The position numbers and the translations under genes were made by a program. From CAYSPU01 sp964432995 (lineage in GTDB: Bacteria > Verrucomicrobiota > Verrucomicrobiia > Limisphaerales > JAHDYP01): a DNA stretch of 31,978 nt. Location: the NCBI GenBank assembly GCA_964432995.1, contig CAYSPU010000029.1, positions 1-31,978 on the forward strand, given 5' to 3'. The notes below the pieces were generated by a model. It was not told where the DNA came from, made no database searches, and saw only the letters and a list, made by a program, of their open reading frames with translations. Below, in pieces: positions 15,648 to 25,640 of the stretch (the stretch's first letter is position 1; the number at the start of each line of letters is the position of its first letter).

Positions 15648-17072
15648 ATGCGAATGCCTTTGCGAATTCTCGCGATCCTGGTTCTCGGCGCGACTTCCGT
15701 CAGCGGAGCGAGTCCACTTTCCTGTCCGCAGCTCCCCAGCGGGGCCCAGGTACGGCACGAGAACCGGTACTATGACGTGCTCCCACGCCTCGTGCCGGCC
15801 AACCGGGACGCCGTGGTCGAGATCGTTCCGCTCCACGAGCATGTCCTATTCAGGACGAATTGCACCTACACGGTAACCTACGCCCCGATGAGTTCGCTCC
15901 CCGAGGGTCGCGGCTGGGCGCCGGGCAAGAAGATCACCGTGGTCCCCGAGGACGGCCGCCTTCGAATCGCGACCTTCTTCGAGGGGGAACAGGAGCACGC
16001 CTTCGTCCTCCAGGCCACCACCGGTGACAAGACGACCACCATCGGACAGTTCCACGTCTATTCGCTGGCGGAGGACCTCTACGGCCTGCGCCCGTACAAA
16101 GGCGATTTCCACATGCACAGCCACTACTCCGACGGAGTCGAGTCGCCGGCCTACGTGGCGGGCGCATGTCGCCGTGCGGGACTCCACTTCATGGCCCTGA
16201 CCGACCATCGCAACCATGCGCCATCGATCCAGGCCCGCGACGCGTTTGCCGACGCGCCCGTCGACCTGCGCATCTACCCCGGCGAAGAAGTCCACTCGCC
16301 CGACAACCCGGTGCACATCGTCAGCTTCGGGGCGAATGCGGGCATCACCGAGCTGTACCGTGAGGATCAGGCGACCTACCGCAAAGAGGTTGCCGCACTC
16401 ATGGAATCGCTGCCGGCCACGCCCGGCGGGGTCAACCGCTTCCAGTATGCGGCGTGCCGGTGGGTCGTCGACCGCATCCGCGAACGGAACGGCATGGCGA
16501 TGTTCTGCCACCCCTACTGGGTGACCGGTAACCGCCACAACATCGACGAAGCATTGCTCGACTCCCTCTTCCACACCCAACTCTTCGATGCGTTCGAGCT
16601 GATCAGCGGCGATAGCCGCGAGTCCATCCTCAAGAACGACATCAACGCCCTCCAGGTCGCCCGCTACTACGAAGAGCGCGCCAAGGGGCGACGCATCGCC
16701 GTGTGCGGCATCAGCGACACCCACGGCGTCGAGCGCAGCGACAACTTCGGACGCTACTTCACCGTCTGCTTCGCGCCGTCGGCCGATTTGCCCGACCTCA
16801 TCGCCGCCATCAAGGATCTGCGCTCGGTGGCGGTCGAGTGCCCAGGTGGGGAACTGCCGCGGTCCTTCGGCCCCTTCCGACTCGTGCGTTACACCCACTT
16901 CCTGTTGCGCGAGGTGTTCCCGCAACACGACGAACTCTGTTTCGAGGAAGGTCGGCTCATGATCCAGCACGCTTCCGGTGAGCGCTCGGCAGCGGCACGG
17001 CTCGCGGCGCTGCAAGGACAGACCGCTGCCTTCTACTCGAGGTGTTGGGCGGCGGTGCCCCCGAAGTCATGA
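15648..17072 (+). CDS. Secreted PHP-domain metal-dependent phosphoesterase
   Basis: A 474-residue protein with a signal peptide (MRMPLRILAILVLGATSVSG), hence exported. Residues about 30-140 form an N-terminal beta-rich domain. The PHP domain starts at KGDFHMHSHYSDG (H155, H157, H159 region) and continues with LTDHRNH (about 184-190), GEEVHSPDNPVHIVSFG (about 209-225), MFCHPYW (about 285) and GISDTHG (about 354). These supply the His/Asp/Glu cluster that holds two or three metal ions for phosphoester hydrolysis. The substrate is unknown. The start at 15648 is chosen because GGAGG at 15636-15640 is 7 bases upstream; an in-frame ATG at 15642 is too close to it. Confidence 0.88.
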   Translation: MRMPLRILAILVLGATSVSGASPLSCPQLPSGAQVRHENRYYDVLPRLVPANRDAVVEIVPLHEHVLFRTNCTYTVTYAPMSSLPEGRGWAPGKKITVVPEDGRLRIATFFEGEQEHAFVLQATTGDKTTTIGQFHVYSLAEDLYGLRPYKGDFHMHSHYSDGVESPAYVAGACRRAGLHFMALTDHRNHAPSIQARDAFADAPVDLRIYPGEEVHSPDNPVHIVSFGANAGITELYREDQATYRKEVAALMESLPATPGGVNRFQYAACRWVVDRIRERNGMAMFCHPYWVTGNRHNIDEALLDSLFHTQLFDAFELISGDSRESILKNDINALQVARYYEERAKGRRIAVCGISDTHGVERSDNFGRYFTVCFAPSADLPDLIAAIKDLRSVAVECPGGELPRSFGPFRLVRYTHFLLREVFPQHDELCFEEGRLMIQHASGERSAAARLAALQGQTAAFYSRCWAAVPPKS

Positions 17073-17395
17073 AGCCGGGCGACCCCTGGCGAACAGCGGC
17101 CTGTCACTGAGCGGCCCGCGACTGGCGCCGCCCCTGCGACGCGGGCAGCGAATTGCTCGCTGGGCCCCCCTCCGGTTCGCTGCCGGCAGGGATGCCTCTC
17201 GGTGTCACACCTCGGGTCAGGCCGATCATTCGTGACCCGGGTTCGATTCCCCTTGAACTGGCTTCCCCGTATGGGCAGCCTCCCATCACGCAGTAGGGAA
17301 CAGGCCGGGGGTCGTCCTGTGTACAGGCAGTCTTTCCGGTGCAGGTAAGATCGGATTCCCGGGGTCGTTATGGTCACCGCCATCCCCTGAATTGT
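17073..17395. other. Gene-free region with a 9-bp hairpin
   Basis: About 320 bases between two plus-strand secreted-protein genes. CTCGGGTCA (17211-17219) pairs with TGACCCGGG (17233-17241), including one G-T pair, around a 13-base loop. It may end the phosphoesterase transcript, though no U-tract follows. The rest shows no repeat or RNA gene I can support. It must hold the promoter for the giant CotH gene. Confidence 0.4.
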
Positions 17396-20300
17396 ATGAG
17401 AGAGACATCGAGTAACCTCTCGGCGGCCACGTTGGAGAAACCGCATGCCACGCGAAGTCTCACGGCAGCGCTGTGGTTGGCCGGCAGCCTCTTCCTGGCG
17501 GTGCCGGAGGCATCCGCTGCCCTGACCTTGATCGCCACCAACGCCACCTGGAGCTTCCAGCGCGGCACCAACGAGGCGTCACTGCCGGACACCACCGCGT
17601 GGCGGTCGCCGAGCTTTGACGATTCCTCGTGGGCGGACTGCCCGGCGATGTTCTACTACGGGAAGAGCGGCTTCACCGGCACGGAACTCACGGACATGCG
17701 GCGGACAGATACGCAAACGGGCTACACCTGCATCTACCTGCGCCAGACGTTCTTCATCGCCGATCCGGCCCTGGTGGCCTACCTCTTCCTCAACGCGGCC
17801 TGCGATGACGGGTTCATCGCCTGGATCAACGGCACCCAGGTGGCCAGCATGAACGCCCCCGCCGACCCCATCACCTACCAGTCCCTGGCCAACACCTACG
17901 TCGGCTCAAGTGTCAACTACGTGACCTACCCGGTCGCCGATCCGCTGAACGTCCTCGTCGCCGGAGCGAACGTCCTCGCCATCCAGGTCTTCAACTACGA
18001 TCCCACCAGCAGCGACCTGGTCTTCGACACCGAGTTGCTCGCCGATCTGACCGCGGATCCGCCTCTGGGTCTGATCGCGGTGAGCCCGGCTCCCGGCCTG
18101 TTGACCAATCTGACGACGGTCGCCGTCACCTTCACCGAGCCGGTTACGGGAGTGCAAGCGGGAGACCTGCTCCTCAACGGCATCGGGGCGACGAACGTCG
18201 CGGGCGCAGGTGCCAGTTATGCCTTCAGTTTCGCCCAACCGACATTCGGCCAGGTGCTCGCCAGTTGGAGTCCCCAGAATCTCATCACGACCGTCGCGGC
18301 CCCGCCCCGGGTTCTGCAGCCCAACACCCCGGGCGTCTCCTGGTCGTATCAGCTCGTCGATGTCGCCGGACCCACCGTGCTCTCCACTCATCCGCCAGCC
18401 TACGCCACCGTCCGCCGAATGACTCAGGTGGAAGTCGTCTTCGACCAGGCCGTTCGCGGCGTCGACGCCGCCGATCTGTTGGTCAATGGTCTGGCCTCGA
18501 CCAACGTCTTCGGCTATGACGCCGGGCCCTACGTCTTCCAGTTTCCCGCGCCTCCCACCGGAGTCGTCGCCTTCGCCTGGTCCGCCACGCACGGAATCGA
18601 AAGCGCCTCCCCCCTGCCGTCCCCGCTGACCACCCGCCCCTGGCAAACGACGCTCGACCCGCAGCAACCGCCGGGCGACGTGGTCCTCAACGAGTTCCTG
18701 GCCTGGAACCTCACCAACTGGAACGACGAAGACGGGGATCGGGTCCCGTGGATTGAGCTCCACAACCGCGGCAGCAGCGTCGTCGATCTGTCCGGCTGGG
18801 CGCTGACGGACTCCGCCGACAACCCGGGCAAGTGGATCCTGCCGAGTTACCTCCTCCCCCCCGGCGGGTTTCTGACCGTGTTCGCCTCCGGCAAGGACCG
18901 GCGCATTGCGGGGCCGGGTCGCCCGCTGCACACGAATTTCAAGCTCGGACAGGACGGCGAGTACCTCGGCCTCTTCAGCCCGGATTCACCTCGCCAGGTC
19001 GTCTGCGATTTCAACCCCGAGTACCCCCCGCAGGCCGCCGACAACTCGTATGGGCTCACTCCCTCCGGCCAGTGGCGCTACCTGATGCCGCCCACTCCGG
19101 ACCAGCCCAACCCGGAGAGCCTCGTGAGCAACCGCGTCGACGCCGTCCACTTCAGCGTGCCCCGCGGCTTCTTCGACCAGCCCTTCCACCTTTCCCTGTG
19201 CTCCCCCACCTTCGGCGCCACCATCCGCTACACGCTCGACGGCAGCACGCCCAGCGCCACCAACGGCCTGGTGTATGCCGCTCCGATCCTCATCGATACC
19301 AGCCGCGTCGTCTGTGCCGTGGCCTTTCGCCACGGCTGGCTGCCGTCGGCAACCCGCACGCACACCTATCTCTACGGCTTGCCGGCCAACCGCCGCCAGT
19401 TGCCAGCCCTCTCCATCGTCACCGCACCCGGCAGCCTCTACGGCCCCAGCGGCATCATGGAAACCAACCCGCGCAATACCACCCGCCACGGGATCGCCTG
19501 GGAACGCCCCGCCTCCATCGAATGGATCCGCCCCGAAGACAACGGAGGATTCCAGGAAGACTGCGGCCTGCGAGTCGCCGGCGGCGACTACATCCGCACC
19601 TGCTACGGCTCCACCAATGTCCCGCCCTGGAACAAATACTCGTTCCGACTCTACTTCCGCGGCGACTACGGAGCCGGGCGCCTGCGCTATCCCCTCTTCC
19701 CGGACACGGGCGTCGACTCCTTTGACGTGATCACTCTCCGCGCGGGGATGAATGACCCCGTCAACCCGTTCCTCCGCGACGAACTGGTTCGACGGCTCGC
19801 CGCCGATCTCGGCCAGCCGAACTGCCACGGAACGTTCGTGAACCTGTTTCTCAACGGCGTCTACCAGGGCTACTACAATCCCACGGAGCGCATCGACGAG
19901 GACTTCCTCCAATCCTACCACGGCGGAGGCACCGACTGGGAGATCATCGACCAGACCGGCGAGGCGGCGGCGGGATCCAAGGCCAACTGGGAGGCCCTCC
20001 GCCTCTTCGTTGCCAACAGCGATCTCCTCGCCCCCACGAACTACCTCCAGCTCGGTCGCCAGCTTGATCTCACCAACTTCGTCGACTATGTGCTGCCGCA
20101 TCTCTATGCCAATACCGGCGACTGGCCCTACAACAACTGGCGCGCCGCACGCGAGCACGTCCCGGAAGGCATCTTCCGGTTCTACGTCTGGGACGCCGAA
20201 TGGTCGTTCGGTTACCAGAATAGCATCAACGGTTTTGACTACTCTTCGCCCACCCAGGACGCCATCGCCAACCAGCTCTCCAGCCTCGCCGTCCCCCATG

Positions 20301-23300
20301 GCGAGACGTTCGTCCAGGAGATCTTCAACCGGCTCAAGGGTCTGCCCGAGTTCCAACTCCTCTTCGCCGATCGCGTTCACCAGCACCTGTTCCACGGCGG
20401 CGCCCTGACCGACGACAGCATCCGCCAGCGCTATGAAGAACTGAGGCGCATCCTGATCACCACGATCGCCGGCTTCAACGACACCATCGGCACCTCCTGG
20501 ATCCCCACCCGCCGGCGCTACCTCCTGCAACACCTGGCCGACGCCGGCTTCCTGCGCTCCTCCAATGCCCCCGTCTTCAGTCCGTTCGGGGGACGCGTCG
20601 CCGCGGGCGCCCCGCTCACCATGACGAGTCCCGACGGCACGATCTACTACACCACCAACGGGACGGATCCGCGGGTGATGTTCAGTGGAGCCATCGCCCC
20701 GGATGCGCAGCCTTACCACGCCGCGGTGCCCCTCTCCTCCTCCGTGCTGGTCAAGGCCCGAACACTCACGGGCTCGAACTGGAGCGCGCTGACCGATGCC
20801 GCCTTCCACGTCGAGACGCTCGGCGTACCCGTGCGGTTCGCCGAGTTGATGTACAACCCGGTGGGGAACGACGCCTGCGAATTCATCGAACTCCAGAACG
20901 TGGGCCAATTCCCCGTCTCCCTCGAGGGCTGCAGCCTCACCGGCGTGGATTTCCGTTTCCCGGTCGGCACCCCGGCCCTCGCGGCGGGGGCGCGGCTCGT
21001 GTTGGCATCCGCCAAGAACCCCGCGGCCTTTGCCGCGCGCTACCCGGGGCTGACGGTCGCCGGCTACTTCGACGGAAGCCTCGCCAACGGAGGGGAACGG
21101 CTCGCGCTGCTGGACGCGTCCGGCGGCACCGTCTGCGCCTTGGAATACGGCGACGATCCACCGTGGCCGGTGCTCGCGGACGGCGGCGGGGCATCGCTCG
21201 AAGCCGTGGATCCGCTCGGCGACCTGAATGACCCGGCCAACTGGCAGGCGGGTGGTTCACCGGGGCAGCCCAATGCCGTGCCTTCCCTGCCCACCATTCG
21301 GCTCAACGAATTGATGGCCCTCAACGTCTCGGCGGTCACCAACGGCGCCACGTGCCCCGACTGGATCGAGCTGCACAACGCCGGCACGGCAAGCGTGGAC
21401 CTCCAGGGGTGGAGCTTGACCGACGCCGGCGACCCGCGCGCGTATCCCTTTCCCACCGGCACCACGATTCCCGCAGGCGGCTACCTCATCGTGTGGTGCG
21501 ACAGCAACACCAACGCCCCAGGACTGCACTCCGGCTTCGCCCTGAATCTCGACGGCGAGACGGTCGCCCTCTACGACGCCAACACCAACCGGGTCGACGT
21601 CGTCACGTTCGGACCGCAGGTCCCCAACCTGACCGTGGGCCGCGGGGGCGCGTCCGCCGCCTGGCAGCTTTGCGAGCCGACCCCCGGCACCCCCAACGAG
21701 GCCGCCCCGCTCGGCGCGCAGGCGGACCTGGTCCTGAATGAACTCCTGGCCAAACCCGGAGCCGGGCAGGACGATTGGCTGGAGTTGCACAACCGCAATC
21801 TGAGCCTGCCGGTTCCCCTGCACGGGCTCTACTTCAAAATGGGCAACACCCTCTGCCGGCTCTTGGGGCCCGCCTTCGTCGCGCCCGGAGGCTACGTCCA
21901 GTTGCACGCCGACGAACAACCGGGACCCGGCCATCTCGCCCTGAAGTTGCCGGCTGAAGGAGGCACCCTGGTCCTGGCCGATGCCGCAGGCGGAGAACTC
22001 GATCAACTCACCTACGGCGCTCAAACGGAAGGTGTCTCGGCGGGCCGCCTGCCCGATGGCACCGGACCGCTCACCGCGTTTCCCGGCAGCGCCAGTCCCG
22101 GCGCCGCCAACTACGCGCGCGTCTGGACCGGCCCGGTGTTGAACGAGTTCCTCGCCCGCAACAAAACCACCGTCACCAACGCCGCCGGCCAGTTCCGCGA
22201 TTGGATCGAACTCCATAACCCGCTCGCCACCAACTTCGATCTCTCAGCCCACAGCCTCAGCGTGGGACGACCGGACCCGGGCGAATGGCCCTTCCCCACC
22301 GGCACGATCATCCCCGCCGGCGGCTACCTGATCGTCTGGTGCGATGAGACGCAGCCCGCCACAACCAACGCCAATGCCGAATTGAACCTGGGACGCTCGC
22401 TGGCCGCCGAGGGCGAGCAGATCCACCTCTTCGATCCGGACGGCCAGGCGTTGGACTCCGTCGCCTTCGGTTTCCAGCTCGTCGACCAGTCCGTGGGGCG
22501 CACGCCCGAAGGCTGGCGCTTGCTGGCGGCGCCCACACCGGGCCGGAGCAACGCGGCGCCCGCGATACTCGGTAGCACCACCCACCTCCACATCAACGAG
22601 TGGATGGCGGCTCCCGTCGAAGGCGACGACTGGTTCGAACTCTACAACCCGGCGCCCCTGCCCGTGGACCTGGCCGGCTTGTTCCTCACGGACGATCCCT
22701 CGGCCTCGGGCCACACCAACTCCCCGATCGGACCCCTGACCTTCGTTCCGCCGCTCGGCTTCGTGCGATGGATCGCCGACGGCCAAACTGACAAAGGCCC
22801 CAACCACGTCAACTTCAGCCTGGACGAACTCGGGGAGAGCCTGCGGTTGAACGCGGGCCTGAACAACGTGATTGACGGCATCGACTACCACCGCATGCCG
22901 GCCGGGGTGTCGGCGGGCCGGTGGCCGGACGGAGCGCCAGACCTCGTCTGGTTCCACGAAACACCCACCCCCGCGGAAAGCAACTACCTCCCACACCCCG
23001 CCGTGGTCGTTCACGAAGTGCTCACCCACACCGATCCACCCCTCGAAGACGCCATCGAAGTGCGTAACAGCTCCCGCCAGCCGGTCGACCTCGGCGGTTG
23101 GTTCCTGAGCAATCAGGCCGATGCCCTCCGCCGCTGCCGCATTCCGGCCAACACCATCGTCCCCGCCGAAGGCTTCACCGTGCTCTATGAAATCCTCTTC
23201 AACCCGCATCCCGCGGGAACAAACAACTTCACCCTCAACTCCGCCCACGGCGACACCGTCTACCTCTCCGAGGCCGACGCCGAGGGTCGGCTGACCGGGT

Positions 23301-24445
23301 ATCGGGCCGTGGCCCGCGTCGGCGCGGCCGCCAACGGTGTCTCCTTCGGACGCGTCGAAACCAGCCTGGGCGTCGATTGGGCGCCGCTGAGCGCCCGCAC
23401 CTTCGGTGTCGACACCCCGGCGACGCTCCCGCAGTTCCGGACCGGCCGAGGACGGACCAATGCGCCGCCGCTCGTGGGGCCGATCGTGATTTCCGAAATC
23501 ATGTACCATCCGGTGGCTGGACCAGCGAACGCCCTCACCGAAACCCCGGACGACGAATACCTCGAACTCCACAACGCCACAGCCGCCCCCGTGCCGCTCT
23601 ATGACCCGGCCCACGCGGCCAATACCTGGCGAATCGCCGGCGGCATCGACTACGAATTCCCCATGGGCGTGACCCTCGCCACCGGCGAGACCGTCTTGGT
23701 CGTGCCGTTCGATCCCGTGGCCGACACCGAAACGGCGAACGCCTTCCGGTTGCGCTACGGACTCTCCGACACCACCCGACTCTGGGGGCCCTACGATGGC
23801 CAGCTCAGCAATCGCGGCGAAGCCCTCGAGTTGCTCCGCCCCGATGCGCCCCAGGAGCCGCCGCATCCCGATGCCGGCTACGTGCCGCAGTTGCGCGCCG
23901 ACTATGTGCTCTACGGATCGCGCGCGCCCTGGCCGATCGAGGCCGATGGCTCGGGCTGGTCGCTCCAACGTCGTCGGCCCCTGGCCTACGGCAACGAACC
24001 CCTGTTCTGGAAGGCCGCCCCACCCACACCGGGCCGCGTGCTCGTCGACCCCGCCGACCTGGACACCGATAACGACGGCCTGCCCGATGCCTGGGAGGAC
24101 GCCTACGCCCTCGATCGCCTCGATCCCGCGGACGCAAGCCTCGATCCGGACCAGGACGGCTTCAGCAACCTCGAGGAACATCAGGCCGGCACCAACCCCC
24201 AAGACCCGGCCAGCGCCCTCGCCCTCGAAATCACCACCACGCCGGAGGAATTCTGCGTCCGATTCCACGCCCAAGCCGACCGTTCCTACTCCATCCAGTC
24301 CACGGATACCCTCGGCTCGGGCAGTTGGGTCGAACTCGGACACCTCGCTCCCCAATCCGCGGCCACCTGGGTCGAACTCTACCTCCCCCGCACCGAGAGT
24401 TCTCCCCAAAGGCTCCTCCGCCTGGTTACGCCCGCCCAGCAGTAG
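17396..24445 (+). CDS. Giant secreted CotH-kinase / multi-lamin-tail-domain protein
   Basis: A 2349-residue exported protein with its signal peptide at about residues 1-43. A jelly-roll region (WSFQRGTNEASLPD to about 220) and two Ig-like stretches follow. The first lamin-tail domain (VVLNEFLAWN) starts near 427 and a chitobiase-C-like segment (IRYTLDGSTP) near 610. The CotH kinase-like domain spans about 745-945: LNGVYQGYYNPTERID, ANTGDWPYNNW and FYVWDAEWSF carry the expected Asn/Asp ligands. A second chitobiase-C-like segment is near 1083. Seven more lamin-tail domains start near 1146, 1301, 1444, 1580, 1731, 1870 and 2030. A calcium-binding DTDNDGLPDAWED repeat is near 2222, then the shared C-terminal domain. 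CotH proteins phosphorylate protein substrates; the target here is unknown. I use the ATG at 17396 in front of the signal peptide. Confidence 0.9.
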   Translation: MRETSSNLSAATLEKPHATRSLTAALWLAGSLFLAVPEASAALTLIATNATWSFQRGTNEASLPDTTAWRSPSFDDSSWADCPAMFYYGKSGFTGTELTDMRRTDTQTGYTCIYLRQTFFIADPALVAYLFLNAACDDGFIAWINGTQVASMNAPADPITYQSLANTYVGSSVNYVTYPVADPLNVLVAGANVLAIQVFNYDPTSSDLVFDTELLADLTADPPLGLIAVSPAPGLLTNLTTVAVTFTEPVTGVQAGDLLLNGIGATNVAGAGASYAFSFAQPTFGQVLASWSPQNLITTVAAPPRVLQPNTPGVSWSYQLVDVAGPTVLSTHPPAYATVRRMTQVEVVFDQAVRGVDAADLLVNGLASTNVFGYDAGPYVFQFPAPPTGVVAFAWSATHGIESASPLPSPLTTRPWQTTLDPQQPPGDVVLNEFLAWNLTNWNDEDGDRVPWIELHNRGSSVVDLSGWALTDSADNPGKWILPSYLLPPGGFLTVFASGKDRRIAGPGRPLHTNFKLGQDGEYLGLFSPDSPRQVVCDFNPEYPPQAADNSYGLTPSGQWRYLMPPTPDQPNPESLVSNRVDAVHFSVPRGFFDQPFHLSLCSPTFGATIRYTLDGSTPSATNGLVYAAPILIDTSRVVCAVAFRHGWLPSATRTHTYLYGLPANRRQLPALSIVTAPGSLYGPSGIMETNPRNTTRHGIAWERPASIEWIRPEDNGGFQEDCGLRVAGGDYIRTCYGSTNVPPWNKYSFRLYFRGDYGAGRLRYPLFPDTGVDSFDVITLRAGMNDPVNPFLRDELVRRLAADLGQPNCHGTFVNLFLNGVYQGYYNPTERIDEDFLQSYHGGGTDWEIIDQTGEAAAGSKANWEALRLFVANSDLLAPTNYLQLGRQLDLTNFVDYVLPHLYANTGDWPYNNWRAAREHVPEGIFRFYVWDAEWSFGYQNSINGFDYSSPTQDAIANQLSSLAVPHGETFVQEIFNRLKGLPEFQLLFADRVHQHLFHGGALTDDSIRQRYEELRRILITTIAGFNDTIGTSWIPTRRRYLLQHLADAGFLRSSNAPVFSPFGGRVAAGAPLTMTSPDGTIYYTTNGTDPRVMFSGAIAPDAQPYHAAVPLSSSVLVKARTLTGSNWSALTDAAFHVETLGVPVRFAELMYNPVGNDACEFIELQNVGQFPVSLEGCSLTGVDFRFPVGTPALAAGARLVLASAKNPAAFAARYPGLTVAGYFDGSLANGGERLALLDASGGTVCALEYGDDPPWPVLADGGGASLEAVDPLGDLNDPANWQAGGSPGQPNAVPSLPTIRLNELMALNVSAVTNGATCPDWIELHNAGTASVDLQGWSLTDAGDPRAYPFPTGTTIPAGGYLIVWCDSNTNAPGLHSGFALNLDGETVALYDANTNRVDVVTFGPQVPNLTVGRGGASAAWQLCEPTPGTPNEAAPLGAQADLVLNELLAKPGAGQDDWLELHNRNLSLPVPLHGLYFKMGNTLCRLLGPAFVAPGGYVQLHADEQPGPGHLALKLPAEGGTLVLADAAGGELDQLTYGAQTEGVSAGRLPDGTGPLTAFPGSASPGAANYARVWTGPVLNEFLARNKTTVTNAAGQFRDWIELHNPLATNFDLSAHSLSVGRPDPGEWPFPTGTIIPAGGYLIVWCDETQPATTNANAELNLGRSLAAEGEQIHLFDPDGQALDSVAFGFQLVDQSVGRTPEGWRLLAAPTPGRSNAAPAILGSTTHLHINEWMAAPVEGDDWFELYNPAPLPVDLAGLFLTDDPSASGHTNSPIGPLTFVPPLGFVRWIADGQTDKGPNHVNFSLDELGESLRLNAGLNNVIDGIDYHRMPAGVSAGRWPDGAPDLVWFHETPTPAESNYLPHPAVVVHEVLTHTDPPLEDAIEVRNSSRQPVDLGGWFLSNQADALRRCRIPANTIVPAEGFTVLYEILFNPHPAGTNNFTLNSAHGDTVYLSEADAEGRLTGYRAVARVGAAANGVSFGRVETSLGVDWAPLSARTFGVDTPATLPQFRTGRGRTNAPPLVGPIVISEIMYHPVAGPANALTETPDDEYLELHNATAAPVPLYDPAHAANTWRIAGGIDYEFPMGVTLATGETVLVVPFDPVADTETANAFRLRYGLSDTTRLWGPYDGQLSNRGEALELLRPDAPQEPPHPDAGYVPQLRADYVLYGSRAPWPIEADGSGWSLQRRRPLAYGNEPLFWKAAPPTPGRVLVDPADLDTDNDGLPDAWEDAYALDRLDPADASLDPDQDGFSNLEEHQAGTNPQDPASALALEITTTPEEFCVRFHAQADRSYSIQSTDTLGSGSWVELGHLAPQSAATWVELYLPRTESSPQRLLRLVTPAQQ

Positions 24446-24480
24446 AAGTGATGTGCAACGTCCCACAATCCACGGTGCAC

Positions 24481-24512
24481 GTGTTCCCCTGAACTCCTAA
24501 CGGCGGGAACAC
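24481..24512. terminator. Hairpin between convergent genes
   Basis: GTGTTCCC (24481-24488) pairs perfectly with GGGAACAC (24505-24512) around a 16-base loop that contains the TAG of the minus-strand gene. Its position between two converging stops suggests a bidirectional transcript end. There is no clear U-tract. Confidence 0.4.
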
Positions 24513-25402
24513 CCGGGACACGCGGAAGGTGCCCGATCGCCATTGCCGAGGTTCAGTTGGACGTCGCGCGGCAGCAGCAACTGGCGGAGGCAGAAGAGTT
24601 CCCACGCGAACGGGATGTATCCCAGATAACCGAGCAACGGCATCTGGAACACATGGAGGAACTGCGCGCCCGGCGTGCGATAGACCCATTGCGGATACGA
24701 GTAGTGGTTCCAGAATTCCCAGAAGAAGCCGCACAGCAACGCCCCCACGGACAGCGAGATCACCGGCCGCCAGTCACCCTCCCGGAGCCGATGAAACAGG
24801 CTCTCCCGACCCAATGTCAGATTGAGCGGCTCGATCAGGAACACCACCGAGACCCAGACCAGCGGATAGAAAACGTCCGGCCACAGCAGGATCAGGGCGA
24901 ACAAAAGCGCGCCCATAGCCGATAGCTTCGCCGGAAGCGCCCGCGTATTGCCGACGCGCGGCCCTGAGGCCAGGCGCTCCGTCCACCGAAACGAGCGAAC
25001 CAGTTCGGCCGTCCCGAACACCGCGGGCATCACCGTCGAAAACGCGATGCTGGAAAGGAGGAAATACTCGAACTCCGTGAACGACTCGGTGCCCGAGTAC
25101 TCCCAGTTGCGGGTGCGATAGTTGATCAGCTCGAAGATCCACCAGGCCGGGGCCGAAACGAGGAACAGACGGAAGAAACCCGCCTTCGAGCGCGAGAGAA
25201 TGGACGTGCCGCGCCGGCGCAGCACCAGCGCGTCCACCGTGAGCGCGTAACCCAGCCACAACGGAAAGAAGAGATACGAGGTCCGCAGCGTCGAATCCGG
25301 CAGGAGCCAGTTGAGCGGCCAGAAGACGGCGATAAGGAGCGGCCCTATCCAGGCCTGCGGCGCCCGGGCAAGGAACCCGCGGATCGTCAGCGCGTTCGAC
25401 AC
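24497..25402 (-). CDS. Polytopic inner-membrane protein of unknown function
   Basis: 301 residues with about seven or eight hydrophobic segments, including AWIGPLLIAVFWPLNWLL, TSYLFFPLWLGYALTVDALVL, LFLVSAPAWWIFELIN, FLLSSIAFSTVMPAVFG, MGALLFALILLWPDVFYPL and ISLSVGALLCGFFWEFWN. Aromatic motifs WWIFELINYRTRNWEY and FFWEFWNHYSYPQWVY are internally similar, suggesting two related halves. I do not recognise the family. The frame opens with GTG at 25402. It converges on the giant CotH gene with a 51-base gap. No operon partner is evident. Confidence 0.75.
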   Translation of the reverse strand: MSNALTIRGFLARAPQAWIGPLLIAVFWPLNWLLPDSTLRTSYLFFPLWLGYALTVDALVLRRRGTSILSRSKAGFFRLFLVSAPAWWIFELINYRTRNWEYSGTESFTEFEYFLLSSIAFSTVMPAVFGTAELVRSFRWTERLASGPRVGNTRALPAKLSAMGALLFALILLWPDVFYPLVWVSVVFLIEPLNLTLGRESLFHRLREGDWRPVISLSVGALLCGFFWEFWNHYSYPQWVYRTPGAQFLHVFQMPLLGYLGYIPFAWELFCLRQLLLPRDVQLNLGNGDRAPSACPGCSRR

Positions 25403-25569
25403 GCACCCCGATTAACACGAACCGGGGCGCCAGGAAAGCGGATGCCGACAGATCGGGATCCGTTTCCGAGTTTGGAGCTATCGTGTTCCACGGGCATGCT
25501 TTCATCTCGCGGGTGCCGTGCCGCTCCCCGCCGAACGCGCTTTCGAGTCTCCCGAATCCCACGCCTTCC

Positions 25570-25640
25570 GGACCGCGGGTCTTCTGACCCGCAGGACAAG
25601 GCTCATGCATCTGGCTGCGGCTCAAGACGAGCCGCGGCCC
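25570..25640. repeat. Hairpin doublet (REP-doublet-like), opposite orientation to the array
   Basis: Hairpin GCGGGTC/GACCCGC (25575-25581 and 25586-25592) and hairpin GCGGCTC/GAGCCGC (25617-25623 and 25629-25635) are separated by a 20-base spacer. On the minus strand this reads as type B then type A, the same order and spacing as the doublets at 9950-10019. The spacer sequences differ. The right hairpin overlaps the last codons and stop of the exonuclease gene. Confidence 0.85.

Noticed and set aside
17230..17262. GGGTTCGATTCC, a tRNA T-loop-like string
   Set aside because: Only three base pairs form in a T stem, and no acceptor, D or anticodon arm can be built around it on either strand. 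It does not match the tRNA-Arg in this window, so it is not an attachment-site copy either.
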